This document shows, piece after piece, positions 1 to 8,109 of a stretch of 33,272 nucleotides of DNA. This DNA is from a virus. The stretch is from the IMG/VR virus record IMGVR_UViG_3300032240_000441, positions 1-33,272 of that record, one strand, 5' to 3'. The position numbers and the translations under genes are program-made. The stretch's first letter is position 1. Every line of letters starts with the position of its first letter. The notes below the pieces were generated by a model. The model was given only the letters and a program-made list of their open reading frames with translations, had not been told where the DNA came from and did no database searches.

Positions 1-2
1 CT

Positions 3-365
3 AGACTTGCTGCATCAGGCGTAACTGCTGGTACTTTTGCTAGTGGTGCAATTATCCCTGTAATTACTGTTGATACTTACGGTCGTGTAACTGCTGTCAC
101 GAATACTTCTGTAGCAATTGCTGCGGCTGCCGTTTCGGGTCTTGCTACTTCTGCAACTACCGATACAACAAACGCTTCAAATATTACTTCAGGTACATTA
201 GCAGTTGGACGGTTGCCAACAACAAGTATTACAAATACAGGAACTTTCACCACTGCTACAATTACGGTTGATGCTTATGGTCGTGTTACTGCTGCATCTA
301 GTGGTTCTGGTGGTGGTGGCGGTTCTGTAACCACAGGCAAACTTTATTTTTACGCATTTTCATAA
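3..365 (+). CDS. C-terminal part of a tail-fibre-like protein (5' truncated)
   Basis: An open frame enters from the left edge and ends at a TAA at 363-365, so only the last ~120 residues are visible. They are rich in Ala, Thr, Ser and Gly. A short unit, ITVDxYGRVTA, occurs twice, 198 nt apart. After it come a poly-Gly linker and a short aromatic end (KLYFYAF). Repeats of this kind are common in phage fibre shafts and fibre-tip proteins, so a receptor-binding or whisker-like virion protein is likely. It lies directly upstream of the neck genes, where T4 has its whisker and baseplate genes. Which fibre gene it is cannot be told from this fragment. Confidence 0.6.
   Translation, partial: RLAASGVTAGTFASGAIIPVITVDTYGRVTAVTNTSVAIAAAAVSGLATSATTDTTNASNITSGTLAVGRLPTTSITNTGTFTTATITVDAYGRVTAASSGSGGGGGSVTTGKLYFYAFS
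63..293 (+). repeat. Two copies of an 11-codon fibre repeat
   Basis: Codons 63-95 and 261-293 both encode ITVD(T/A)YGRVTA and are 198 nt (66 codons) apart. The third codon positions differ, so this is an old protein-level repeat rather than a recent DNA duplication. More copies may lie upstream of the window. Confidence 0.6.
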
Positions 366-374
366 GATTATTAT

Positions 375-1328
375 ATGGCGGCCACTCAAACAAGAAAACA
401 GTTCAAAGAATATTGTCTACGAAGATTGGGCTGGCCGGTTATCGACATTAATGTTGATGATGACCAAGTAGAAGACCGTATTGATGATGCTTTATCATTT
501 TATTATGATTACCATTTTGATGGTACTGAAAAAATGTATATGAAGCACAAAATTACTCAAGCAGACATAGACCGCCGCTGGATTTATTGTCCAGATGCGG
601 TTACGTTTGTTACTGGTGTAATGCCATTTGATGCTTCTGCTTCTTCAGTAAATATGTTTGATATGCGTTATCAATTGCGTTTACATGACTTATATGACTT
701 TACGTCAGTATCTTATGTGTCTTATGAAATTACTATGCAACATATCCAAACATTAAATATGTTGTTTTCTGGTACTCCACAATTTAGATTTAATCGTCAT
801 CAAAATAAATTGATGCTTGATGTTGATTGGCTTAAAAATATAACTTTAGGTCAGTATGTTGTTATTGAGTGTTACCGTAAACTTCAACCAGACAATAAAG
901 TATTAACAGGCACATCAAATTTGGTTATTGGAAATACCACAGTAACTGGAACAAATACAATTTTTGACCAAGAAATTCTTGAAGGTGATTTTGTTAATTT
1001 TAATGGTACAAATCTTCAGGTTAAAACTATTAATTCCCCCACAGAAATTTTACTAACTTCTGCACCAACTGCAAATGTTAGTAATGTTACAATGACACTT
1101 GAAGGTGTTGCAGATGTGTGGAATGATAGATTCTTAAAAAAATATGGCACTGCTAAAATTAAATATCAATGGGGAAGTAACCTAAGTAAGTTTGCTGGTG
1201 TTCAGTTACCAGGCGGCGTTACTTTGGATGGACCAAGAATTATGCAAGAAGCATTAGCAGAGATTGATAAATTAGAAGAAGAAATGCACTCACTTAACGT
1301 ACTGCCTTCTAATATGCTCATGGGGTAA
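375..1328 (+). CDS. 13: Neck protein gp13
   Basis: The protein has 317 residues, close to T4 gp13 (309). The N-terminus (RLGWPVIDINVDDDQVEDRI, then DALSFYYDYHFDGTEK) matches the conserved T4-like gp13 pattern. In T4, gp13 and gp14 form the neck that closes the filled head and accepts the tail. The gene is followed after 3 nt by gp14, then gp15, gp16 and gp17, which is the T4 order. Residues ~178-240 are a Thr/Asn-rich beta segment that looks inserted between the conserved N-terminal part and the conserved C-terminal part (VWNDRFLKKYGTAKIKYQWG). The ATG at 375 has only a weak Shine-Dalgarno (AAG), so translation may be coupled to the upstream gene, which ends 9 nt earlier. Confidence 0.85.
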   Translation: MAATQTRKQFKEYCLRRLGWPVIDINVDDDQVEDRIDDALSFYYDYHFDGTEKMYMKHKITQADIDRRWIYCPDAVTFVTGVMPFDASASSVNMFDMRYQLRLHDLYDFTSVSYVSYEITMQHIQTLNMLFSGTPQFRFNRHQNKLMLDVDWLKNITLGQYVVIECYRKLQPDNKVLTGTSNLVIGNTTVTGTNTIFDQEILEGDFVNFNGTNLQVKTINSPTEILLTSAPTANVSNVTMTLEGVADVWNDRFLKKYGTAKIKYQWGSNLSKFAGVQLPGGVTLDGPRIMQEALAEIDKLEEEMHSLNVLPSNMLMG

Positions 1329-1331
1329 CCT

Positions 1332-2219
1332 ATGGCAACCAATTTATATTTTAATAATTTTCCTGCGAATCAGGTAACATCAGAACAACTTCTGATTGAA
1401 GACCTTGTTATTGAATCGATGCAGATTCATGGCATGGATGTATTTTATATGCCTAGAATGAATACGTCACAAGACGATTTATTGTATGGTGAAAATACAG
1501 TAAGACAATACCGTAAAGCCTATCCTTTAGAAATGTACCTTGAAAATGCTACAGGTATGGAAGGCGAAGGAGATTTCATTTCTAAATTTGGTTTAGAAAT
1601 TAGAGATGAAATGACTCTTTTGGTATCACGTAGAAGATTTTTGGCTAACATACCAAATCAGGTACGCCCAAATGAAGGTGATTTAATTTATGTTCCTTTG
1701 GTTCAAAACTTTTTTGAAATTACCTTTGTTGAAAATGAAAATAACCAGGCAATGTTCTATACACTAGGTCGTGGTCGAGGTGGTAATGTTTATGTGTATG
1801 CTTTAAAAATAAAACAGTTCTTATTCTCTAACGAGATTGTTGAAACTGGTATCGCACAAGTCGATGAACAAATCTTAGAAAATTATCCAAGAACTCGTAT
1901 TTCATTAGATACAGTAAATGGTAAATTCTTAAATAATGAAATTGTGTATGTTGGTAATTCATTAGCTAATGCTGTAGCACATGCTATAGTTTATGATTTC
2001 CAACCAAATTCTCACCTAGATGTATATCGTGTAACCGGCACATTTACTGCTGGTTCTATTCGTGGTGTTGACTCTGGCGCCACAGCAACAATATTATTAG
2101 CTGATGATACTTATAACTTAAACAATACTTTTGAAGATATTGTTGATAATGCTCGTATTCAAACTGAATCCAATGCAGTTATTGATTGGACAGAAAAAAA
2201 TCCATTTGGTGAAACATAA
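1332..2219 (+). CDS. 14: Neck protein gp14
   Basis: The protein has 295 residues (T4 gp14: 256). The N-terminus (NLYFNNF, EQLLIEDLVIESMQIHG) and the stretch DVFYMPR ... DDLLYGE are typical of gp14 in T4-like phages. It is the head-to-tail connector partner of gp13. The C-terminal third carries short beta segments (VNGKFLNNEIVYVG; VTGTFTAGSIRGVDSGATATI) of the G-x-x-SGA-x-A type, often seen as add-on domains in structural proteins of aquatic T4-like phages, which may explain the extra length. It starts 3 nt after gp13, and its stop codon overlaps the gp15 start (TAATG). Confidence 0.85.
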   Translation: MATNLYFNNFPANQVTSEQLLIEDLVIESMQIHGMDVFYMPRMNTSQDDLLYGENTVRQYRKAYPLEMYLENATGMEGEGDFISKFGLEIRDEMTLLVSRRRFLANIPNQVRPNEGDLIYVPLVQNFFEITFVENENNQAMFYTLGRGRGGNVYVYALKIKQFLFSNEIVETGIAQVDEQILENYPRTRISLDTVNGKFLNNEIVYVGNSLANAVAHAIVYDFQPNSHLDVYRVTGTFTAGSIRGVDSGATATILLADDTYNLNNTFEDIVDNARIQTESNAVIDWTEKNPFGET

Positions 2220-3238
2220 TGCTAGGTAATAATCATTTTAATAATCGAACAATTCGTAAGATTGTTGCTTCTTTTGGTACTTTGTTTAATGACATAATTA
2301 CTGTTCGTTATAACAAACAAGGACAAGAACAAGATAGATTTAAAGTTCCTTTGACCTATGGTTCAAAAGAAAAATACATGACACGTATTTTGTCAGATCC
2401 AACTTTGACAAAATCTATTGCTACTATTGTTCCTAGAATATCTTTTAATCTAGAAGGATTGACTTATGATACCTCAAGAAAACAAGTAACTACATTACAA
2501 AATTTTAGTTACTCTACAACTTCAGGTTTAAAAACTCAATATGCGCCGGTGCCATATGATTTTAATTTTTCATTATCCATCTATGTCAGAAATACTGAAG
2601 ATGGTACACAAATCATAGAGCAAATTTTACCATTTTTTACCCCAGACTTTACTGTTACTGTAGACTTTATTGCTGAGATGGGTAAAAAATATGATATACC
2701 AATCATACTAAATTCAGTAAGTACATCTACTGAGTATGAAGGTGAAGTATCAACCACTCGTTTAATTCTTTGGGATTTAGATTTTACAGTTAAAGGATAT
2801 ATTTTTCCTCCAGTTAAATCGAATCAAAGCGGTTTAATTGGTGCTTGGAGTAATACGTCTAATTCATACGGTTCTGTAACCACAAGTATCTATAAAGAAG
2901 AACAACAAAAGTTAGCACAAAAAGTTACTGTAGATTATGCTAATGGTAGAAATACTTTTGTTAGTTCAGAAACAATTAGAGTTACTGATAAAGACACAAC
3001 TGGCAAAGTAATTTATTTTGGTAACAATTCTTTAGGACTTTTAATTGTTGGAGAATTAAATAATTTTCTTGAAGTTGATGATGAAGTTGTTGGAGACTAT
3101 TCTAATGCTACATATAAAGTTAAAAGTTTAGATAAAGAACCTTTACAATCTGTAGAAATTGTTACTCATTCTAATCCAATAAATGCAAGACCAGATGATG
3201 AGTTTGGATTTTCTGACAATATAACTGAAATTAAATAA
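2219..3238 (+). CDS. 15: Tail sheath stabiliser / tail terminator gp15
   Basis: The protein has 339 residues (T4 gp15: 272). It begins MLGNNHFNNRTIRKIVASFG and continues with LFNDI and a KVPLTYGSKEKYMTR segment, the hallmark of gp15. In T4, gp15 caps the completed tail and binds the head neck. Residues ~235-310 look like an appended beta domain (SSETIRVTDKDTTGKVIYFG, ... VVGDYSNATYKVKS), in line with the add-ons seen in gp13 and gp14 here. Start and stop both use TAATG overlaps (2217-2221 and 3236-3240), so gp14, gp15 and gp16 are probably translationally coupled. Confidence 0.88.
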   Translation: MLGNNHFNNRTIRKIVASFGTLFNDIITVRYNKQGQEQDRFKVPLTYGSKEKYMTRILSDPTLTKSIATIVPRISFNLEGLTYDTSRKQVTTLQNFSYSTTSGLKTQYAPVPYDFNFSLSIYVRNTEDGTQIIEQILPFFTPDFTVTVDFIAEMGKKYDIPIILNSVSTSTEYEGEVSTTRLILWDLDFTVKGYIFPPVKSNQSGLIGAWSNTSNSYGSVTTSIYKEEQQKLAQKVTVDYANGRNTFVSSETIRVTDKDTTGKVIYFGNNSLGLLIVGELNNFLEVDDEVVGDYSNATYKVKSLDKEPLQSVEIVTHSNPINARPDDEFGFSDNITEIK

Positions 3239-3657
3239 TGAATAACATAAATGAAAAATTATCAGAAATTTTTGATGTTGAACCTATTCAAATAAACAAT
3301 CAACCAAAAGTTAATATAGAAGTTGTTGCTGAGCCAAACGTATCTTTGTCTTTGATTGACTCTGACGCTGAATTTGCCAGACAAAATATTAGAGAATTGA
3401 TTAAAAAAGGCGGTTCTGCTATTGATGAAATTCTTCAAGTTGCCAAACATTCTGAACATCCAAGAGCATATGAAGTTGCCGCAGGATTTATTAAGAATAT
3501 GGCAGACCTAAATAAGGACTTATTAGAGTTACAAAAACGCAAAAAAGATTTGAGTGCTGTTTCTGGTAAAGAATCCTCTAAAGATGTGAACATTGACAAA
3601 GCAGTTTTTGTAGGTTCAACCGCAGAACTGATGAAATTAATAAAAAATAAGGAATAA
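3238..3657 (+). CDS. 16: Small terminase subunit gp16
   Basis: The protein has 139 residues (T4 gp16: 164). The central part is alpha-helical (ARQNIRELIKKGGSAIDEIL, AKHSEHPRAYEVAAGFIKNM, ADLNKDLLELQKRKKDL), as in gp16, which forms a ring that recognises DNA and stimulates the gp17 motor. Position supports this: directly after gp15 and one gene before gp17. Unlike T4, it does not abut gene 17, because a Dps-like gene sits between them. The start overlaps the gp15 stop. Confidence 0.8.
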   Translation: MNNINEKLSEIFDVEPIQINNQPKVNIEVVAEPNVSLSLIDSDAEFARQNIRELIKKGGSAIDEILQVAKHSEHPRAYEVAAGFIKNMADLNKDLLELQKRKKDLSAVSGKESSKDVNIDKAVFVGSTAELMKLIKNKE

Positions 3658-3658
3658 A

Positions 3659-4096
3659 ATGGAAACACTAATTCAACAACTTAAAGTAATTTTAGGTACA
3701 AACTTTGCGTTATATTTAAAAATTCATAACTATCATTGGAACATTGAAGGTCCAAATTTTCCTCAATACCATGATTTTTTAAATGATTTTTATAATGCTG
3801 TTTGGTTACAAACAGATGATATAGCTGAAAAACTTCGTCAATTAGATGTTTATGTTCCAGGTTCCATGGAAAGATTTTTAGAATTGACAGATATTCAAGA
3901 AGCTGTAGATGTTATTCCTTCTGCAATTTCTATGATGCAAAATTTAAAAGCGGATAACGACCGATACATTATTCATCTTCGTGCAGGTATTGTTGCTGCT
4001 GACCAAGCTAATGAACCAGCTGTTGGTAATTTCTTGCAAGACCTTCTTGGTGCCCATCAAAAGAAAGCATGGATGTTAAGAAGTATTATCAAATAA
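3659..4096 (+). CDS. Dps-like ferritin (DNA-binding protein from starved cells family)
   Basis: The protein has 145 residues, shorter than E. coli Dps (167). The family signature is clear: NYHWNIEGPNFPQYH, then TDDIAEKLRQLD. By the known Dps spacing, the ferroxidase ligands would be H26, H38, D53 and E57. The position 4 after the second His, usually Asp, is Asn42, with D43 beside it. Dps proteins form 12-mers that oxidise and store iron, and many bind DNA. No basic N- or C-terminal tail is visible here, so DNA binding is uncertain. The gene has a good SD (AAGG) and is packed between gp16 (1 nt) and gp17 (1 nt), so it is expressed with the packaging genes. Role inferred: oxidative protection of DNA late in infection, or an iron store. 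Confidence 0.85.
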   Translation: METLIQQLKVILGTNFALYLKIHNYHWNIEGPNFPQYHDFLNDFYNAVWLQTDDIAEKLRQLDVYVPGSMERFLELTDIQEAVDVIPSAISMMQNLKADNDRYIIHLRAGIVAADQANEPAVGNFLQDLLGAHQKKAWMLRSIIK

Positions 4097-4097
4097 A

Positions 4098-5756
4098 ATG
4101 TCTGATATAAGTTATCTTGGAAATGCCAATTTAAAAAAGATTGGCACATCTATATCATTTACTGAAGAACAAATACAAGAGTATTATAAATGTTCTGAAG
4201 ACCCGGTTTATTTTATTGATAATTATTGTATGATTGTTACTCTTGACCATGGTATTCAACCATTCAAGTTATATGATTGTCAAAAAACAAAAATCAAATT
4301 AATCCATGATAACCGAAAGGTTATTCTTATGGAAGGCCGTCAGCAAGGAAAAACAACTTCTGCTGCAGCATATATTCTTTGGTACACTATATTCCAAGAA
4401 TCTAAATCGGTAGCTATTCTTGCTAATAAATCAACTACTGCTCGTGAGATTATGTCTCGTTATCAGTTGATGTATGAGTATCTACCAATTTGGATGCAAC
4501 AAGGTATTAAAGTATGGAACAAAGGTGACGTTGAACTAGAAAACGGTTCAAAGGTCTTTACTTCTGCTACAACTGCTTCAGGTATTCGTGGTAAATCTGT
4601 TAACATGTTGTACATTGACGAAGCCTCAATTATTCCAAACAATATTGCTGATGCGTTCTTTACTGCGGTTTATCCAGTTATTTCTGCTGGTCAAACCACA
4701 AAGATTCTAATTACTTCTACGCCACTTGGCTATAACCATTTCTGGAAGTTTTGGAATGATGCAATGAACAAACGTAACGATTTTGTGCCTATGTTTATTC
4801 CTTATTGGGAAATTCCAGGCAGAGATGAGAAATGGGCAGAAGAACAAAGACGCCAATTAGGCGACCTCAAATATAATCAAGAGGTGCTCTGTAAGTTCTT
4901 AGGTTCTGCGCTGACACTCATCCGTTCAGACGTAATCGAACAAATGTCCTATGACGATCCAATCTATTCCAAAGATGGTGTGGACTTATATGAGATGGCT
5001 GAAAAAGGACATACATATGTTATAGTTGCCGATACTGCCAAAGGCGTTGGCGGCGACTATTCAGCTTTCGTTGTTGTAGATGTTACAAACGTGCCATATA
5101 AAATGATTGGCAAGTATAGAGATAACACAATTGCGCCTATGTTATATCCAACGGTGATATATAGGTTAGCTAAAGAATTCAATGATGCGTATGTCCTGAT
5201 TGAAATTAATTCTTCAGAACAAGTGGCACATATTTTGTATCACGAATATGAATATGAAAATATTTTGTTTGTTCAAAGAGATGCTAAAGGACAAAGAATT
5301 TCAGGTGGTTTTGCAGGCGCAGGAAAAACTCAACTAGGCGTAAATACCGATAAAAAGGTAAAACGCATGGGATGTTTCAACTTCAAGTCGTTATTAGAAG
5401 AAAAGAAACTGTTAATTCCTGATGCTGATGTAATATCAGAAATTTCTACGTTTATTGAGAGTAGGGGTTCGTATGCAGCCGATGAGGGATACCATGATGA
5501 TTTGGTTATGCCTTTAGTTCTGTTTGGTTGGCTAACATCCAATCCTTACTTTAAAGAAATCACGGATGTTAACCTTCGTGAGATTATGTACAGACAGAAG
5601 ATTAAACAAATTGAAGAAGAAATGTTACCTGTGGGATTCATTAATGATGGCCAGCAGGATGAAATATTTGTAGATTCTGGTGATGTTTGGTCAGATTATA
5701 ATAAAAACTCAGAAGAAAAAACGCTTCCTCAAGGTTATTTATCATCGAGGTTGTAA
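4098..5756 (+). CDS. 17: Large terminase subunit gp17 (packaging ATPase and nuclease)
   Basis: The protein has 552 residues (T4 gp17: 610). Walker A is MEGRQQGKTT at ~78-87 and Walker B is MLYIDEAS near 171-178. Both lie in the ATPase domain that translocates DNA into the prohead. The RNase H-fold nuclease domain follows, with acidic residues in VADTAKGVGGDYSAF (~310), VLIEINSSE (~370) and HDDLVMPLVL (~465). ITSTPLGYNHFWKFW matches the coupling motif region of T4 terminases. No strong SD precedes the ATG, so coupling to the Dps-like gene 1 nt upstream is likely. Confidence 0.95.
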   Translation: MSDISYLGNANLKKIGTSISFTEEQIQEYYKCSEDPVYFIDNYCMIVTLDHGIQPFKLYDCQKTKIKLIHDNRKVILMEGRQQGKTTSAAAYILWYTIFQESKSVAILANKSTTAREIMSRYQLMYEYLPIWMQQGIKVWNKGDVELENGSKVFTSATTASGIRGKSVNMLYIDEASIIPNNIADAFFTAVYPVISAGQTTKILITSTPLGYNHFWKFWNDAMNKRNDFVPMFIPYWEIPGRDEKWAEEQRRQLGDLKYNQEVLCKFLGSALTLIRSDVIEQMSYDDPIYSKDGVDLYEMAEKGHTYVIVADTAKGVGGDYSAFVVVDVTNVPYKMIGKYRDNTIAPMLYPTVIYRLAKEFNDAYVLIEINSSEQVAHILYHEYEYENILFVQRDAKGQRISGGFAGAGKTQLGVNTDKKVKRMGCFNFKSLLEEKKLLIPDADVISEISTFIESRGSYAADEGYHDDLVMPLVLFGWLTSNPYFKEITDVNLREIMYRQKIKQIEEEMLPVGFINDGQQDEIFVDSGDVWSDYNKNSEEKTLPQGYLSSRL

Positions 5757-5760
5757 ATTT

Positions 5761-5768
5761 ACTAAATA
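5761..5768 (+). promoter_or_regulatory. Possible late promoter before gp18 (ACTAAATA)
   Basis: ACTAAATA matches the T4 late consensus TATAAATA at 6 of 8 positions. It lies 50 nt before the gp18 start in the only sizeable gap between 17 and 18. The flanking bases (AAATAGAGAATCAT) resemble those of the exact late promoter before gp22 (AAATAGAAAATCAT). That shared extension is why it is listed. Confidence 0.45.
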
Positions 5769-5769
5769 G

Positions 5770-5795
5770 AGAATCATATGAAAAGAATTGATTCT
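5770..5795 (+). other. Hairpin in the gp18 leader
   Basis: AGAATCA (5770-5776) can pair with TGATTCT (5789-5795) across a 12-nt loop. It lies just downstream of the putative late promoter and before the gp18 Shine-Dalgarno, so it would sit near the 5' end of the sheath mRNA. A stabilising 5' stem is one possibility. A 9-codon ORF (5778-5807) starts in the loop and ends at the SD. Confidence 0.4.
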
Positions 5796-5818
5796 ACATA
5801 TAACTAAAGGAGAAATCC

Positions 5819-7492
5819 ATGGCATTTCAGCTTTCACCTGGCATTAACGTATCCGAAGTAGACCTTACTTCCGTTGTGCCTTCCGTTGCGACCTCAACAG
5901 GCGCATTTGCGGGAAAATTTGCCTGGGGTCCAGTCGACCAAGTAATCACAGTATCAGATGAGGTTCGTTTAATGAACCAATTTGGTGAACCAACTGATGA
6001 CAACTACGAATACTGGTTCTCAGCTGCAAACTTTCTTGCATATTCTAATAATCTTAAAGTAGTTCGTGCGGCAAATACTGCATCATCATTAAATGCAACT
6101 TCTGCTGGTGGCGGTGTTTTAATTAAAAACATAGACGACTATACTAATAATTTCTCTGGCGGTGCTAATACTTACGGCCGTTTTGCAGCAAAATATGCTG
6201 GTGACTTAGGCAACTCAATTCGTGTTGAAGTTGTTGACGCTAATACTTACACTGGTTGGACATACGCTGGTAGTTTTACCGATGCTCCAAGAACTTCTGC
6301 ATACGTTTCTGCTTTAGGCGGCGCAAACGATGAAGTACATATTGTAGTTGTTGATGCTGGCGCTAAATTTACTGGCGTTGCAAATACAGTTTTAGAAAAA
6401 TTTGCTTTTGTTTCTAAAGCTTCTGATGCTAAACTTCCTGACGGAACTTCAAATTATTATAAAGATGTTTTAAGACAACGGTCAAACTATGTTTATATGT
6501 TGTCTCATCCTGATTCAACCAATTGGGGCAGCGCTGCATCAGGCACATCTTTTACATTACAGGCTACAAGAACCGCAAGCCGACTAAGCAGTGGTGCTGT
6601 TGGTACAGTAACTTCTGGCGATATTCAAAGAGCATATGGTAAGTGTGCAAATCCGGACTCAATTGATATTTCATTAGTTGTTGCTGGTCCATCTGATGCA
6701 ATTACTTCCAATTATTTAATTGATAATATTGCTGGTGTGCGTAAAGACTGTGTAGTGTTTGTTTCTCCACTAAGAACAAACGTTGTTGACCAATCTGGTA
6801 ATGAAACAACAAACATTTTAACTTACCGCCAAACTGTTAATTCTTCTGACTATGCCGTTATGGATTCTGGTTGGAAATATCAATACGACAAGTACAATGA
6901 TGTATATCGTTGGGTTCCATTAAATGGTGACACAGCTGGTCTATGTGCTCGTACTGACCTAGAACGTGACCCATGGTTCTCACCTGCTGGTTCAAATCGT
7001 GGTCTAATTAAGAACCTTGTTAAATTAGCATGGAATCCTACTAAGGCTGACCGTGACTCTTTATATGTTAAAGGCGTTAATCCGGTTGTTACATTCCAAG
7101 GTGAAGGTACAATCTTGTTTGGTGATAAAACATTGTTAACTCGCCCAACAGCATTTGACCGTATCAATGTTCGTAGACTGTTTATTGTTTTAGAAAAGGC
7201 AATTGCTAAAGCTGCTCGTTCTTCAATCTTTGAATTCAACGACCAATTTACACGTGCTCAGTTTGTTAACTTAGTTGAACCTTTCTTACGAGATGTTCAA
7301 GGTCGCCGTGGTATTACCGACTTCCGTGTTGTTTGTGATGAAAGAAATAATACTGCTGAAGTTATTGACCGCAACGAGTTTATTGGTGATATTTACATCA
7401 AACCTGCTCGTTCTGTTAACTTTATCCAGTTGAACTTTGTTGCTGTACGTTCTGGCGTGACTTTCGATGAAATCGTTGGCCGTCAAGTATAA
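5819..7492 (+). CDS. 18: Tail sheath protein gp18
   Basis: The protein has 557 residues (T4 gp18: 659). The N-terminus (SPGINVSEVDLTSVVPSVAT, then GAFAGKFAWGPVDQ) and the C-terminal domain (DRINVRRLFIVLEKAIAKAA ... GDIYIKPARSVNFIQLNF) are characteristic of contractile tail sheaths. The sheath contracts to drive the tail tube through the envelope. The shorter length suggests a reduced surface-exposed middle domain. A strong SD (AAAGGAG) lies 6 nt before the ATG. Its stop codon overlaps an exact late promoter for gp19. Confidence 0.95.
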   Translation: MAFQLSPGINVSEVDLTSVVPSVATSTGAFAGKFAWGPVDQVITVSDEVRLMNQFGEPTDDNYEYWFSAANFLAYSNNLKVVRAANTASSLNATSAGGGVLIKNIDDYTNNFSGGANTYGRFAAKYAGDLGNSIRVEVVDANTYTGWTYAGSFTDAPRTSAYVSALGGANDEVHIVVVDAGAKFTGVANTVLEKFAFVSKASDAKLPDGTSNYYKDVLRQRSNYVYMLSHPDSTNWGSAASGTSFTLQATRTASRLSSGAVGTVTSGDIQRAYGKCANPDSIDISLVVAGPSDAITSNYLIDNIAGVRKDCVVFVSPLRTNVVDQSGNETTNILTYRQTVNSSDYAVMDSGWKYQYDKYNDVYRWVPLNGDTAGLCARTDLERDPWFSPAGSNRGLIKNLVKLAWNPTKADRDSLYVKGVNPVVTFQGEGTILFGDKTLLTRPTAFDRINVRRLFIVLEKAIAKAARSSIFEFNDQFTRAQFVNLVEPFLRDVQGRRGITDFRVVCDERNNTAEVIDRNEFIGDIYIKPARSVNFIQLNFVAVRSGVTFDEIVGRQV

Positions 7493-7495
7493 ATA
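7488..7495 (+). promoter_or_regulatory. T4-type late promoter before gp19 (TATAAATA)
   Basis: An exact match to the T4 late promoter TATAAATA overlaps the gp18 stop codon and lies 19 nt before the gp19 start. The window encodes gp55, the sigma factor that reads this element in T4. A separate promoter for the tube protein fits its high copy need. Confidence 0.75.
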
Positions 7496-7514
7496 AGAAT
7501 ACAGGAGAAATTAA

Positions 7515-8060
7515 ATGGCTTTTAATGTAAATGAATTTAGATCCCAATTGGTTGGTGACGGCGCACGTCCTAACCTTTTCGAGGTTTCTATGCCTTTCCC
7601 TGCGTTCTCTTTACCAGAAAACGCACAGCAAAAACTTACATTCATGTGTAAGACTGCTCAACTACCAGGCGCAACACTCGGTGTTGTTCCTGTCCAATAC
7701 TTCGGTCGTGAATTGAAGTTTGTTGGTAACAGAACATTCCAAGACTGGACAATTACAGTTATTAACGATGAAGACTTCGTTATTCGTAACTCATTTGAAC
7801 GTTGGATGGCTGGTATCAATTCTCATGCACTAAATATTCGTAACCCAGCTGCTTTGAATCCTACAAGTTATACTGTTGACGGTTCCGTTACACAGTTTGC
7901 AAAAGGCGGCAAAGCATTGAAGAAGTATAAGTTTGTTGGTTTATTCCCAACAGATGTAACACCAATCGATGTAGATTGGGGTTCAAATGATACCATTGAG
8001 GAATTTACTGTTACTCTTTCCTACCAATGGTGGGAATCAGCAGACGCAGGTGTGGTTTAA
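7515..8060 (+). CDS. 19: Tail tube protein gp19
   Basis: The protein has 181 residues (T4 gp19: 163). Motifs typical of gp19 are the N-terminal FEVSMPFPAF, LPGATLGVVPVQYFGRELKF, FQDWTITVINDEDF and the C-terminal TVTLSYQWWE. It polymerises into hexameric rings that form the tail tube inside the sheath. The position directly after gp18 follows T4. A good SD (AGGAG) precedes the ATG, and a UUCG-loop terminator follows the stop. Confidence 0.93.
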   Translation: MAFNVNEFRSQLVGDGARPNLFEVSMPFPAFSLPENAQQKLTFMCKTAQLPGATLGVVPVQYFGRELKFVGNRTFQDWTITVINDEDFVIRNSFERWMAGINSHALNIRNPAALNPTSYTVDGSVTQFAKGGKALKKYKFVGLFPTDVTPIDVDWGSNDTIEEFTVTLSYQWWESADAGVV

Positions 8061-8062
8061 AG

Positions 8063-8082
8063 AGAAGGGCTTCGGCCCTTCT
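8063..8082 (+). terminator. Hairpin terminator with TTCG loop after gp19
   Basis: AGAAGGGC (8063-8070) pairs perfectly with GCCCTTCT (8075-8082) around a TTCG tetraloop, the most stable loop class. The T-tract is interrupted (TCTATTAATTTTTA), so it may act as an mRNA 3' end or stabiliser as much as a terminator. Confidence 0.75.
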
Positions 8083-8109
8083 TCTATTAATTTTTAGGAT
8101 GATAACTTA

